Assembly (NCBI GenBank): GCA_963828555.1
Contig: CAWHEL010000004.1
Coordinates: 1,891,828 to 1,955,827, forward strand
Reading direction: 5' to 3'
Length of the DNA: 64,000 nt
DNA from: JADJPO01 sp963828555
GTDB lineage: Bacteria > Actinomycetota > Actinomycetes > Actinomycetales > Kineosporiaceae
Within the stretch, counting starts at the first letter, position 1. Each line of letters opens with the position of its first letter. Of this stretch, positions 33,254-42,300 are shown one piece after another. The translations under genes and the position numbers were made by a program. The notes below the pieces were generated by a model. It was not told the origin of the DNA. It saw only the letters and a list, made by a program, of their open reading frames with translations, and made no database searches.

Positions 33254-33259
33254 TAGCGT
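33254..33259 (+). promoter_or_regulatory. -10 box of glnA1
   Basis: TAGCGT, predicting a start near 33266 and a leader of about 65 nt with GGAGG before the TTG start at 33331. Confidence 0.5.
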
Positions 33260-33330
33260 CGTGCCAGATCAGGGGCAGTTCGACGGCGTCTGCCCCACGC
33301 TCGACTGTCCGCTGCCCACTGGAGGTTGGT

Positions 33331-34755
33331 TTGTTCAGCAACGCCGACGAGGTCCTGAAGTTCATCGCGGACGAGGACGTGAAGTTCGTCGACGTCCGGT
33401 TCTGTGACCTTCCGGGCGTCATGCAGCACTTCAACGTGCCGGCCAAGAGTCTCGACGAGGCGTTCTTCACCGACGGCCAGATGTTCGACGGATCCTCGAT
33501 CCGCGGCTTCCAGGCGATCAACGAGTCGGACATGAAGCTCATCCCCGACCTCCACACCGCGGTCATCGACCCGTTCCGCGCCGAGAAGACGCTGAACGTC
33601 AACTTCAGCATCGTCGACCCGTACACCGACGAGCCGTACAGCCGCGACCCGCGCCAGATCGTGCGCAAGGCCGAGGCGTACCTGAAGTCGACCGGGATCG
33701 CCGACACCGCGTTCTTCGCGCCCGAGGCCGAGTTCTACATCTTCGACGACGTGCGGTTCGAGACGAAGCAGAACGAGGGCTACTACCACATCGACTCGAT
33801 CGAGGGCGCCTGGAACACCGGCCGGGTCGAGGAGGGCGGCAACCGCGGCTACAAGACCCGCTACAAGGGCGGGTACTTCCCCGTGCCGCCGGTCGACCAC
33901 TACGCCGACCTGCGCGACCAGATGAGCCTGGCTCTGGCCAATGTCGGGCTCCAGGTCGAGCGGGCCCACCATGAGGTGGGCACCGCTGGTCAGGCCGAGA
34001 TCAACTACCGGTTCGACTCGCTGGCCAAGGCCGCCGACCAGGTGATGCTGTTCAAGTACATCATCAAGAACGTGGCCTGGGAGGCCGGCAAGACGGTCAC
34101 CTTCATGCCCAAGCCGCTCTTCGGCGACAACGGGTCCGGTATGCACGTGCACCAGTCGCTGTGGAAGGACGGCGTGCCGCTGTTCTACGACGAGCGTGGG
34201 TACGGCGGCCTGTCCGACATGGCCCGCTGGTACATCGGCGGCCTGCTGCACCACGCGCCGTCCTTGCTCGCCTTCACCAACCCGACGGTGAACAGCTACC
34301 ACCGCCTGGTGCCCGGCTACGAGGCTCCGGTCAACCTGGTCTACTCGGCGCGCAACCGCTCGGCCTGCGTACGGATCCCGGTCACCGGGTCCAACCCGAA
34401 GGCGAAGCGGATCGAGTTCCGGGTGCCCGACCCCTCCTGCAACCCCTACCTGGCCTTCTCGGCGATGCTGCTGGCCGGCCTGGACGGGATCAAGAACCGG
34501 ATCGAGCCGCCGGCCCCGGTCGACAAGGACCTCTACGAACTGCCGCCCGAGGAGCACGCCTCGATCGCGCAGGTCCCCGCCTCGCTGCCCGAGGTGCTGA
34601 ACGCGCTGGAGGCCGACCACTCCTACCTGACCGACAGCGGCGTGTTCACCGAAGACCTGATCGAGACCTGGATCGACATCAAGCGCACGCTCGAGGTCGA
34701 CCCGATCCGGCTGCGCCCGCACCCGCACGAGTTCGAGCTGTACTACGACATCTGA
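33331..34755 (+). CDS. glnA1: Glutamine synthetase type I
   Basis: Main ammonium-assimilating enzyme: glutamate + NH3 + ATP to glutamine. The 474-residue protein begins TTG-FSNADEVLKFIADEDVKF, with GGAGG 5 nt before the TTG; an upstream open frame is not conserved sequence. Motifs include GQMFDGSSIRGF, APEAEFYIFD, VPPVDHYADLRD, KTVTFMPKPLFGDNGSGMH, YHRLVPGYEAPVNLVYSARNRSACVRIP and a carboxy-terminal NPYLAFSAMLLAG. The Tyr of NLVYSARNRS is in the expected adenylylation site for GlnE, whose gene lies 4.6 kb away. A GlnR-type operator lies upstream. Its stop overlaps a 57-codon frame (TGATG). Confidence 0.97.
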   Translation: MFSNADEVLKFIADEDVKFVDVRFCDLPGVMQHFNVPAKSLDEAFFTDGQMFDGSSIRGFQAINESDMKLIPDLHTAVIDPFRAEKTLNVNFSIVDPYTDEPYSRDPRQIVRKAEAYLKSTGIADTAFFAPEAEFYIFDDVRFETKQNEGYYHIDSIEGAWNTGRVEEGGNRGYKTRYKGGYFPVPPVDHYADLRDQMSLALANVGLQVERAHHEVGTAGQAEINYRFDSLAKAADQVMLFKYIIKNVAWEAGKTVTFMPKPLFGDNGSGMHVHQSLWKDGVPLFYDERGYGGLSDMARWYIGGLLHHAPSLLAFTNPTVNSYHRLVPGYEAPVNLVYSARNRSACVRIPVTGSNPKAKRIEFRVPDPSCNPYLAFSAMLLAGLDGIKNRIEPPAPVDKDLYELPPEEHASIAQVPASLPEVLNALEADHSYLTDSGVFTEDLIETWIDIKRTLEVDPIRLRPHPHEFELYYDI

Positions 34756-34928
34756 TGGTCATCGGGCGGCTGACCGACGCTCTGTCGGCCGGGCCCCCTT
34801 TCGTGCTCGGCTCCGAGGACGGGACAGTCCAGGGGTCTGTCTTCGAGTTCGGTAAGGGGCCCGGGATGACCGTCTACGTCGGGATCGATGGGCACGTGCA
34901 CGAGGTCGCAGGTGGCGGTGGTCGATGA
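34755..34928 (+). CDS. Possible small protein coupled to glnA1 (57 aa)
   Basis: The ATG overlaps the glnA1 stop (TGATG), which would couple translation. The product, MVIGRLTDALSAGPPFVLGS and so on to TVYVGIDGHVHEV, has no motif that I recognise. A second short frame, GTG at 34912 to TGA at 35025 (MAVVDDVAGVEPILSLIGDL, 37 residues in all), reads as protein-like continuation in another phase. The two may be pieces of one frameshifted gene. Not recognised; low confidence that either is expressed. Confidence 0.3.
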   Translation: MVIGRLTDALSAGPPFVLGSEDGTVQGSVFEFGKGPGMTVYVGIDGHVHEVAGGGGR

Positions 34929-35077
34929 CGTTGCCGGGGTGGAGCCGATCCTGTCGCTGATCGGTGATCTTCCGTCGGCCCCTCCGGTGGCGTTCGAGGC
35001 CGTCTCCGACACAGCCGCGCCATGACCAGGCAGGAGTCCGTGGTCAACGAGCGGATCGTCGACCAGTCCTCGAGGCG

Positions 35078-35116
35078 TGGTGGCCTCCCGTGAAGGTTCT
35101 TGACGGGAGGCCACCA
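35078..35116. terminator. Strong hairpin, 14-bp perfect stem
   Basis: 35078-35091 (TGGTGGCCTCCCGT) pairs perfectly with 35103-35116 across an 11-nt loop. It is the first strong hairpin after glnA1 and could end that transcript. The remaining DNA between about 35026 and 35380 shows no convincing gene. Confidence 0.75.
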
Positions 35117-35380
35117 GTTCCCGTCGCGGCGCACTGGTATTGCCGTGTGTTCCGGTGAGCCGGGCAGCGCAGACCCCGAACGGTGACCAACGGCTCACTT
35201 CAAGGATGGGGGGCCGCGCGTAGCGTCGTCGACGAGGGAGCGTGCGATGTCGCCACCGGTCACGCCAGTACCCCGGTCTCCCGCCCAGCCATGCTGGACT
35301 CGAACCGACCGTTACGGCCCACCTGCTCGCGCACCGATCCGCTCTCGCGAAGGCGCTTCTCGGAGCAGGAGGGTCGGACG

Positions 35381-36049
35381 ATGAGATCGTTACGCAACCT
35401 TGGAATGCTGGCCGTGGCCGGGGTGCTGGCTGTGATGGCCGCGGTGCCGGCGGTGGCGACCACGACGTACCACGAGTCGTACTCGTTCACGGGGGTCATG
35501 GCGCAGGCTGACTGGTTCAGCGAGCAGGAGGTGCCGCTCGGGACGCCGCAGGCCGTGGCCGTCATGGGCGCGGATGCGCAGTCGATGCTGCGGGTGGCCG
35601 GCCAGAAGCCGGTGCGGATGGCGCAGCCGGCCGTGGTCGCGATGGGCATGATGACCACCGAGGGTCCGCAGGAGTTGTGGTGCATCTCCCAGACCGACTA
35701 CACCTTCACGTACACCTCCGCTCTGGACGCCGCGACGCTCGACATGCAGTGCACGGCCGAGGTGTACGTGGTCGACCCGGAGACCGGGGAGGAGGTCTCC
35801 ACAGGCGAGACGATCCCGCTCACCGCGACGGCCACGTGGACCGGTGATGGCCCGCTGGCGTACTCGAAGTACCACGCCCGGGACGCTGGCACGGGCGTCT
35901 GGAGGATGGAGCGGACCCGCTCGCAGGTGCGTCCGGCTGTGGCCTACCTGACGGTGACGGGCCCGACGGGCGCGATCTTGTTCGACGGCCAGATGGGTTA
36001 CGGCGAGATCGCCAACGTCACTGGAGGCACGCTGTACCACGAAGGCTGA
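35381..36049 (+). CDS. Secreted protein of unknown function
   Basis: 222 residues. MRSLRNLGMLAVAGVLAVMA then AVPAVA-TTT is a clear Sec signal peptide (about 1-26). The mature part is rich in Thr, Val, Tyr and acidic residues with beta-strand alternation (YHESYSFTGVMAQADW, YTFTYTSALDAATLDMQCTAEVYVVD, LTATATWTGDGPLAYSKYHARDAGTG), has two Cys that could form a disulfide, and resembles a small secreted beta-sandwich. I do not recognise the family. AGGAGGG lies 7 nt before the ATG; the longer upstream frame lacks coding character. It lies inside the disturbed segment between glnA1 and pgi. Confidence 0.7.
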   Translation: MRSLRNLGMLAVAGVLAVMAAVPAVATTTYHESYSFTGVMAQADWFSEQEVPLGTPQAVAVMGADAQSMLRVAGQKPVRMAQPAVVAMGMMTTEGPQELWCISQTDYTFTYTSALDAATLDMQCTAEVYVVDPETGEEVSTGETIPLTATATWTGDGPLAYSKYHARDAGTGVWRMERTRSQVRPAVAYLTVTGPTGAILFDGQMGYGEIANVTGGTLYHEG

Positions 36050-36150
36050 CAACCTCCCTGAGCGGACAGAGAGCCCGCGATGACGTGACTCGTCGGCCAG
36101 CCCATCGGTGGACACGTCACGCATGACCATCCTGGGTCCCCCGGGCGACC

Positions 36151-36698
36151 TCAGCCATCGGCGGCGAGCAGCCGGTGAAGTGCCATCGTCAGGGCCGCCA
36201 CGAATCTCCGGGGTCCGGTCCGGCACCAGGTCCAGGGAGAGGTAGGGATTGAGGTCCTCCAGTTCGACCAGCAGCAGTTCCCCGCCGGGAGCGCGGCAGG
36301 CGTCGACCCGCTGGACGCCGTGGTCGATGTCGTTCCAGTCGACGAACCGTCGTGCGAAGGCCAGGTCCGCCGCCGTGGGCTCGTACCACTCCAGGGCCTA
36401 GCGCTGGTCGGGCGCGGGGCGCGGAGAGCGCGTACTGGAACGCACGGTCGACGACGTAGAACGAGACCTCGTAGGCGAACTCGATCCGGGGCTGCACCAG
36501 GAGGCTCCCGTCCTGGGTCAGGCCCTCCACCTCGGCCCGGGTGAGGAAGGCCGGCCCGACGGAGTCCGCGCCGGCCTTGGGCTTGACCACGTAGGTGTCC
36601 ACCACGGGCAGCCGGCCCAGGTCCTCCTGGCGGTCGACGGTGGGGATCACCGGGAAGCCGGCCGCGAAGAGATCCAGCAGGTACTGCTTGCCGGCCAT
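36151..36698 (-). pseudogene. Truncated and frameshifted ATP-grasp gene
   Basis: Remnant of an ATP-grasp-type ligase. The opening GKQYLLDLFAAGFPVIPTV, then TYVVKPKAGADSVG and LLVQPRIEFAYEVSFYVV are in one frame. After QYALSAP the reading moves to a second frame, which meets an in-frame TAG (36398-36400, likely from TGG). It continues with LEWYEPTAADLAFARRFVDW, DIDHGVQRVDACRAPGGE and LLLVELEDLNPYLSLDLVPD, where ELEDLNPYLS is the metal-binding end of ATP-grasp folds. A third frame carries the C-terminus RRFVAALTMALHRLLAADG. The 5' part is missing too: the sequence begins inside the ancestral protein, exactly where the Hcp fragment begins on the other strand. Confidence 0.8.
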
Positions 36699-36999
36699 GT
36701 CGCTCTACGACAGGGCCTCGCCGATCCTCGCCAGGTCCTGTGCACAGGGAAAGCACCTGGTGCGGGCCGTGCTGACCCTTGCCCGGGAGGGCAAGGGCAC
36801 CCCGACGTTCCTGGTCGTCACCCTCGACGACGTCGTGGTCACCTCGGTGTTCGACGCCGGCGAGCAGGCCGGGGTCACCGAGAGCGTGACCCTGGCCTGC
36901 AGGGGCATCGGCTTCGCCTACCACCCGCAGGACGCCAAGGGAGTGCCCGGCGCCCCGGTCACCGCCGAGTGGAACCCGAAGACGGGAAAGATCACCTGA
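36697..36999 (+). pseudogene. C-terminal fragment of an Hcp-family protein
   Basis: The 100-residue frame reads SLYDRASPILARSCAQGKHL, RAVLTLAREGKGTPTFLVVTLDDVVVTSV, TESVTLACRGIGFAYHPQDAKG and ends AEWNPKTGKIT. This is the second half of the Hcp fold (type VI secretion tube protein family), including the KHI-x-x-LTLRKAGG-like strand and the FEYxPQDAKG/GWDxKTNK ending. The first half (about 55-60 residues) is absent. Its first ATG overlaps the first ATG of the ATP-grasp remnant on the other strand. Intact Hcp-like proteins occur in some actinobacteria without a full type VI system. This copy is probably dead. Confidence 0.7.
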
Positions 37000-37049
37000 G
37001 TCGAGAGACGTCACGTCGTGGTCACTGGCCTGACCGGGGTGGAAGACGG

Positions 37050-37055
37050 CAGGGT
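37050..37055 (+). promoter_or_regulatory. -10 box of pgi, leaderless
   Basis: CAGGGT, 6 nt before the GTG at 37062. Confidence 0.45.
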
Positions 37056-37061
37056 AGGTGC

Positions 37062-38696
37062 GTGACCACACCTCTCGTCAGCACCCTGCCCGCCTGGCGC
37101 GCGCTCGCCGCGCACGCCGACGCCGTCCGCGACACCCACCTGCGCGACCTGTTCGCGAGCGACCCCGGCCGCGCCGACAGGTTCGGCCTCGACGTCGCCG
37201 GGCTGCACATCGATTACGCCAAGCACCGGGTCACCGCCGAGACCCTGGACCTCCTGGTCGCCCTCGCCGAGGCGGTCGACCTGCGCGGAGCGACGGAACG
37301 CATGTTCACCGGCGCGAAGATCAACGTCACCGAGGACCGCGCCGTCCTGCACACCGCCCTGCGTGCGGCCGCCGACGCCGAGGTCGAGGTGGACGGCGCG
37401 AACGTCGTCCCGGGGGTGCACGAGGTGCTGGCCCGGATGGCGACCTTCGCCGACGAGGTCCGTGCCGGGCAGTGGAAGGGCCACACCGGCAAGGCGATCC
37501 GCACCGTGGTGAACATCGGCATCGGCGGGTCGGACCTGGGCCCGGCGATGGCCACCTTCGCACTGCGGCCCTACGCCCAGAACGGCCTCGACGTGCGGTT
37601 CGTCTCCAACGTCGACGGCGACGACATGGCCGAGAAGACCGCCGGCCTGGACGCCGAGACCACCCTGTTCATCGTGGCGAGCAAGACCTTCACCACCCAG
37701 GAGACGATGACCAACGCGGCCACCGCGCGCAGCTGGCTGCTCGACCGCCTAGGGCCCCCCGAGGCGGTGGCGAAGCACTTCGTTGCGGTCTCCACCGCCG
37801 CCGCAGAAGTGGAGGCCTTCGGCATCGACACCACCAACATGTTCGGCTTCTGGGACTGGGTCGGCGGGCGCTACTCGATGGACTCCGCGGTCGGCCTGTC
37901 CGTGATGATCGCCATCGGCCCCAACGGCTTCGGCGAGATGCTGGCCGGGTTCCGGGCGATCGACGAGCACTTCCGCACCGCGCCCTACCGCGAGAACGCG
38001 CCCGCGCTCATGGGCCTGCTGGGCATCTGGTACGACAACTTCCTCGGTGCCGACACCCACGTCGTGCTGCCCTACACCCAGTACCTCGATCAGTTCGCCG
38101 ACTACTTGCAGCAGCTCGACATGGAGAGCAACGGCAAGTCGGTCACGATCGACGGCACCCGGGTCGACTACGCCACAGGCCCCGTGGTCTGGGGTACCCC
38201 GGGCACTAACGGCCAGCACGCCTACTACCAGCTGCTGCACCAGGGCACCCGGCTGATCCCTGCGGACTTCATCGGTTTCGCCCACCCCGGACATGAGGTC
38301 GGCGAGCACCACGACCTGTTGATGGCCAACTTCTTCGCCCAGACCGAGGCGCTGGCCTTCGGCAAGTCCGCCGAGGAGGTGGCCGCCGAAGGAGCAACCG
38401 GAGCCCTGGTGGCGCACAAGACCTTCGAGGGCAACCGGCCGACCACGACGATCCTGGGCGAGAAGCTGACCCCGTTCGCCCTGGGCTCACTGATCGCGCT
38501 CTACGAGCACAAGGTGTTCACCCAGGGCATCGTGTGGGGGATCAACTCCTTCGACCAGTGGGGCGTGCAACTGGGCAAGGTGTTGGCCGGCCGGATCGCC
38601 CCCGAGCTGACCGCGTCGGCTGCGCCTGAGCTGGCTCACGACTCCTCGACCAACGCCCTGATCCGCCGCTACCGCGCGTTGCGAGGCCGCTCCTGA
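37062..38696 (+). CDS. pgi: Glucose-6-phosphate isomerase
   Basis: Interconverts glucose-6-phosphate and fructose-6-phosphate. The 544-residue protein has TVVNIGIGGSDLGPAMATFAL, FIVASKTFTTQETMTNA, GFWDWVGGRYSMDSAVGLS with the signature Ser/Gly residues, LPYTQYLDQFADYLQQLDMESNGK, GTNGQHAYYQLLHQGTRLIPADF with the catalytic His, and a C-terminal INSFDQWGVQLGK with the catalytic Lys. Length is typical of the long bacterial type. The frame is open about 90 nt upstream, but the GTG at 37062 carries the natural N-terminus and a leaderless -10 box. Confidence 0.96.
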   Translation: MTTPLVSTLPAWRALAAHADAVRDTHLRDLFASDPGRADRFGLDVAGLHIDYAKHRVTAETLDLLVALAEAVDLRGATERMFTGAKINVTEDRAVLHTALRAAADAEVEVDGANVVPGVHEVLARMATFADEVRAGQWKGHTGKAIRTVVNIGIGGSDLGPAMATFALRPYAQNGLDVRFVSNVDGDDMAEKTAGLDAETTLFIVASKTFTTQETMTNAATARSWLLDRLGPPEAVAKHFVAVSTAAAEVEAFGIDTTNMFGFWDWVGGRYSMDSAVGLSVMIAIGPNGFGEMLAGFRAIDEHFRTAPYRENAPALMGLLGIWYDNFLGADTHVVLPYTQYLDQFADYLQQLDMESNGKSVTIDGTRVDYATGPVVWGTPGTNGQHAYYQLLHQGTRLIPADFIGFAHPGHEVGEHHDLLMANFFAQTEALAFGKSAEEVAAEGATGALVAHKTFEGNRPTTTILGEKLTPFALGSLIALYEHKVFTQGIVWGINSFDQWGVQLGKVLAGRIAPELTASAAPELAHDSSTNALIRRYRALRGRS

Positions 38697-38715
38697 CCTC
38701 TGTCCGGGGGTTGAT

Positions 38716-38760
<45 letters not shown>

Positions 38761-38769
38761 CCGGGTGGG

Positions 38770-39348
38770 TCAGGCGGGGCGGACGGCGAAGTCGCGGAAG
38801 CGGACGTCGAAGCCCTGGCCCTTCGGCGAGGCCGCCATCGGGCCCACCGAGACCGGCAACGCCGGTGGCAGGAACGCCATCCGGTGCATCGCCCACGCAC
38901 CGGCGTCCGTCGAGAGGCCGTCCAGGCAGTACTCGACGGTCAGCGCGTCCCCGCTCCGGCTCAGCCGCAGGCCGAGCCACTCCGGTGCGGCGCCCAGCGG
39001 GGTGACGCTCCAGTCCGAGACCGCGTGGGTGACCACCGCACCCACGGTCGCGCCGCCGTCGACGAACTCGATGCCGCACTTGACCCAGCGCTCGGCGTCC
39101 ATCCGCACCATCAGCCCGGCCTGGTCGAACTGGTCGCGGAACTCACCGTGCAGGGCCACTTCGGCGACGAACTCCCCCGGCACTCGCACGCCGAGGTGGT
39201 GCCCGCTGTCGCGGATGAAACCGTAGTGCGTGTGGCGCCAGAAGTCAGTGTCCGGGTCGGTGGTCAGCAACAGTTCGTCACCCGAACGCCGCCACCGGCG
39301 AGGTTCGTTCAGCCACAACGGATCGAGGTCGGACAGACTGGAGGGCAT
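38770..39348 (-). CDS. DUF1349 (concanavalin-like) protein
   Basis: Family annotated as regulation of enolase protein 1; the real role is unknown. The 192-residue protein has LWLNEPRRWRRSGDELLLTTDPDTDFW, HYGFIRDSGHHLG, EFVAEVALHGEFRDQFDQAGLMVRMDAERWVKCGIEFVDG and LGLRLSRSGDALTVEYCLDG, matching the DUF1349 beta-jelly-roll domain throughout. CAGACT lies 6 nt before the ATG at 39348, a leaderless start. It lies directly after glnE on the same strand but probably has its own promoter. Confidence 0.87.
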   Translation of the reverse strand: MPSSLSDLDPLWLNEPRRWRRSGDELLLTTDPDTDFWRHTHYGFIRDSGHHLGVRVPGEFVAEVALHGEFRDQFDQAGLMVRMDAERWVKCGIEFVDGGATVGAVVTHAVSDWSVTPLGAAPEWLGLRLSRSGDALTVEYCLDGLSTDAGAWAMHRMAFLPPALPVSVGPMAASPKGQGFDVRFRDFAVRPA

Positions 39349-39354
39349 GCGTCC

Positions 39355-39360
39355 AGTCTG
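39355..39360 (-). promoter_or_regulatory. -10 box of the DUF1349 gene, leaderless
   Basis: CAGACT on the minus strand, 6 nt before the ATG at 39348. Confidence 0.4.
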
Positions 39361-39385
39361 ATCCCTCCGGCTGACTTCAGGTAGC

Positions 39386-42300
39386 TCATCCGTAGAAGAC
39401 GCGTTCGACGACCGCCCGCGCCCGCCGCGTGGTCCGCTGGTAGTCCTCGTCGAGCTGGGCCGCCGATCCCGGCGGGTACCCGACGATCCGGGCCACGCCC
39501 TCCAGCTCCATCCGCTTGGTCGGCAGCGCGTCCGAGGACCTGCCCCGCCAGAGCACCGTGGCGTTGCGCACCCGGGAGGCCAGCCGCCAGGCCGCCAACA
39601 GCTCGGCGCCGTCCTCGGCCGAGAGCAGCCCCGCCTCGGTCGCCGCGACCAGCCCGGCCACCGTGGACGGCGTGCGCAGCGCCGGCACCCGCCCCGCGTG
39701 CTGCAGTTGCAGCAGTTGCAGCGTCCACTCCACGTCGGAGAGGCCCCCGCGGCCCAGCTTGAGGTGGCGGTGCGGGTCGGCCCCTCGTGGCAGCCGCTCG
39801 GCCTCCACCCTGGCCTTGATCCGGCGGATCTCACGGACCGCGCTCTCGTCCAGGCCCTCGGCCGGCCACCGCAGCGGGTCGATCAAGGCGAGGAAGCGTT
39901 CGGCCAGCTCGGCGTCCCCGGCCACCGGGATCGCCCGGGTCAGCGCCTGCGACTCCCAGGTCAGCGACCAGCGCTCGTAGTAGCGCGCGTAGGAGTCCAG
40001 GGTGCGCACCAGCGGTCCGTTGCGGCCCTCGGGGCGCAGGTCGGCGTCCACCTCCAGCGCCGGGTCGGGCCCCGGCGCGCCGAGCAGGCGGCGCAGCTCA
40101 CCGGCCACCGTCATCGCCGCGTCGTGCGCCGCCCGCTCGTCGGCGCCCTCGACCGGGTCGTGCACGAACAGCACGTCGGCGTCGCTGCCGTAGCCGAGCT
40201 CACCGCCGCCGAGCCGGCCCATTCCGACCACCAGCATCCGGGTCGGCAGCACCCCGCCGTGCTGTCGGGCCACCTGCTCGGACGCCGCGCGCAGCACGCC
40301 GTCCAGCGTCGCCACCGCCACGTCGGACAGCGCCCGACCGACCTGATCGAGGGAGAGCCGCCCGGCGATGTCGCCGATCGCGGTGCGCAGGATCTCCCGG
40401 CGGCGGACGGCGCGGGCGGCACCCGCGGCGGCGTGCGCGTCGTCGGGGTACCGGTCGACCGCCCGGTTCACCGCAGCCACGGACTCCTCCCGCGAGCGCG
40501 GGGCCAGCTCAGCGTCCTCGCCGAACATGGTGACCGCTTCCGGCCCGCGCTGCAGCAGCTGAGCGACCAGCTGGCTGGCTGCCAGCACCCGGGCCATCCG
40601 TTCGGCCGCCGCCCCGGAGTCGCGCAGCATCTTCAGGTACCAGTGGGTGGTGCCCAGGTCGTCGCTGACCCGGCGGAAGGCGAGGAGTCCGGCGTCCGGG
40701 TCGGCGCCGTCCGCGAACCAGCCGAGCATCACCGGCAGCAGCTGGCGCTGGATGGCGGCTCGGCGGCTGACCCCCGCGGTCAGCGCCGCCAGGTGGCGCA
40801 TCGCGCCTTCCGGGTCGCGGTAGCCGAGGGCGGCCAGCCGGGCGTTCGCCGCCTCGGGGGTCAGCCGCACCTCATCGGTGGTGAGCCGGGCGGCCGCGGC
40901 GAGCAGTGGGCGGTAGAACAGCTTCTCGTGCAGCCGGCGCACCTCGAGGGCGTGCCGGCGCCACAGGTCCTCCAGCTCCTCTGCCGGCGAGCGTCGCATG
41001 CCGAAGGAGCGCCCGATCCAACGCAGGTCGTCTCGCCCGTCCGGCACCACGTGGGTGCGCAACAGGCGGTGCAGCTGGATCCGGTGCTCAAGCGTGCGCA
41101 GGAACCGGTAGGCCCGGTCGAGCTCGGCGGCGTCGTCGCGGCCGACGTAGCCGTACGCGCTCAGCGCCTCCAGGCCCTCCAGGGTGTTGCCGGTGCGCAA
41201 CCTCGGGTCGATCCGGCCGTGCACCAGCTGCAGCAGCTGCACGCTGAACTCGACGTCCCGCAGTCCACCCGGCCCGAGCTTGAGCTGGCGTGCGGCCTCC
41301 CGGGCGGGCACATGCTGCTCCACCCGCCGGCGCATGGCCTGCACGTCCTCGACGAAGTTCTCCCGCTCGGCGGCGCGCCACACCATCGGTGCGATGGCGT
41401 CCAGATAGGCCCGGCCCAGCTCGCGGTCACCGGCCACCACCCGCGCCTTGAGCAGGGCCTGGAACTCCCAGGTCTGCGCCCAGCGCTCGTAGTAGCTCAC
41501 ATGACTGCGCAGGGTCCGTGCCAGCGGGCCGGCCTTGCCCTCCGGCCGCAGCGCGGCGTCCACCGGCCAGAGCGTGCCCTCGGCGGTGGAGGCCGAGCAG
41601 GCCCGGGCCAGCGCCGCCGCCAGTTTGGCGCCGGTGGCCAGGGCCGCCGTCTCGTCGCCACCATCGACCGGCTCGACCACGTAGATCACGTCGACGTCGC
41701 TGACATAGTTCAGTTCCCGGCCGCCGCACTTGCCCATGCCGATCACCGCGATCCGGCACGGCGCGGCCTTCTTCGGCAGCTCGGAACGGGCGATCGCCAG
41801 CGCCGCTTCCAACGCCGCCGAGGCCAGGTCGGCCAGGTCCCGGGCCACCGACGGCAGGTCCTGCACCGGGTCGGCGGACACCAGGTCGCGGCCGGCGATC
41901 GAGAGCAGTCGACGCCGGTAGGCCACCCGCAGTGCGTCAGTGGCCGCGGCGACCGGCAGTGAGGCGACCGGCGCCGGCGCCGTCGGATCGGCGCCGACCG
42001 CCGTCAGCAGCGCGGCGTCCACCGCGCCCAGACCGTCATCGGTGAGCACGGTCCAGTGCTCGGGATGGCGGATCAGGTGGTCGCCGAGCGCGGCCGAGGC
42101 GCCCAGGACGGCGAGCAGCCGCGAACGCGCCGGGCCGCCTGCCCGCAGCATGGCCAACAGGCGGGCCGGCTTGGCATCGACGTGGGCCTCGCGACGCCCG
42201 TTGAGCTCCTCCAGGATCCGGACCAGAGCGAGCAGGGCCCGGTCGGGGTCGGGGGCCTCCCCCAGCGCGCTGAGGACACCGTCGTCGAACAGATCCTCCA

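Noticed and set aside
36053..36130. Possible third copy of the CGTCACGC palindromes near 36.1 kb
   Set aside because: GATGACGTGAC and GTCACGCATG pair only weakly and do not align to the lipB-lipA element.
40111..40422. Small internal frames opposite or inside glnE and other large genes
   Set aside because: They lack ribosome sites and carry arginine/serine-rich shadow composition.
39698..41962. 754-codon + strand frame opposite glnE
   Set aside because: A shadow of glnE; its composition (Gln, Pro, Arg, His) is typical of antisense frames in high-GC DNA.
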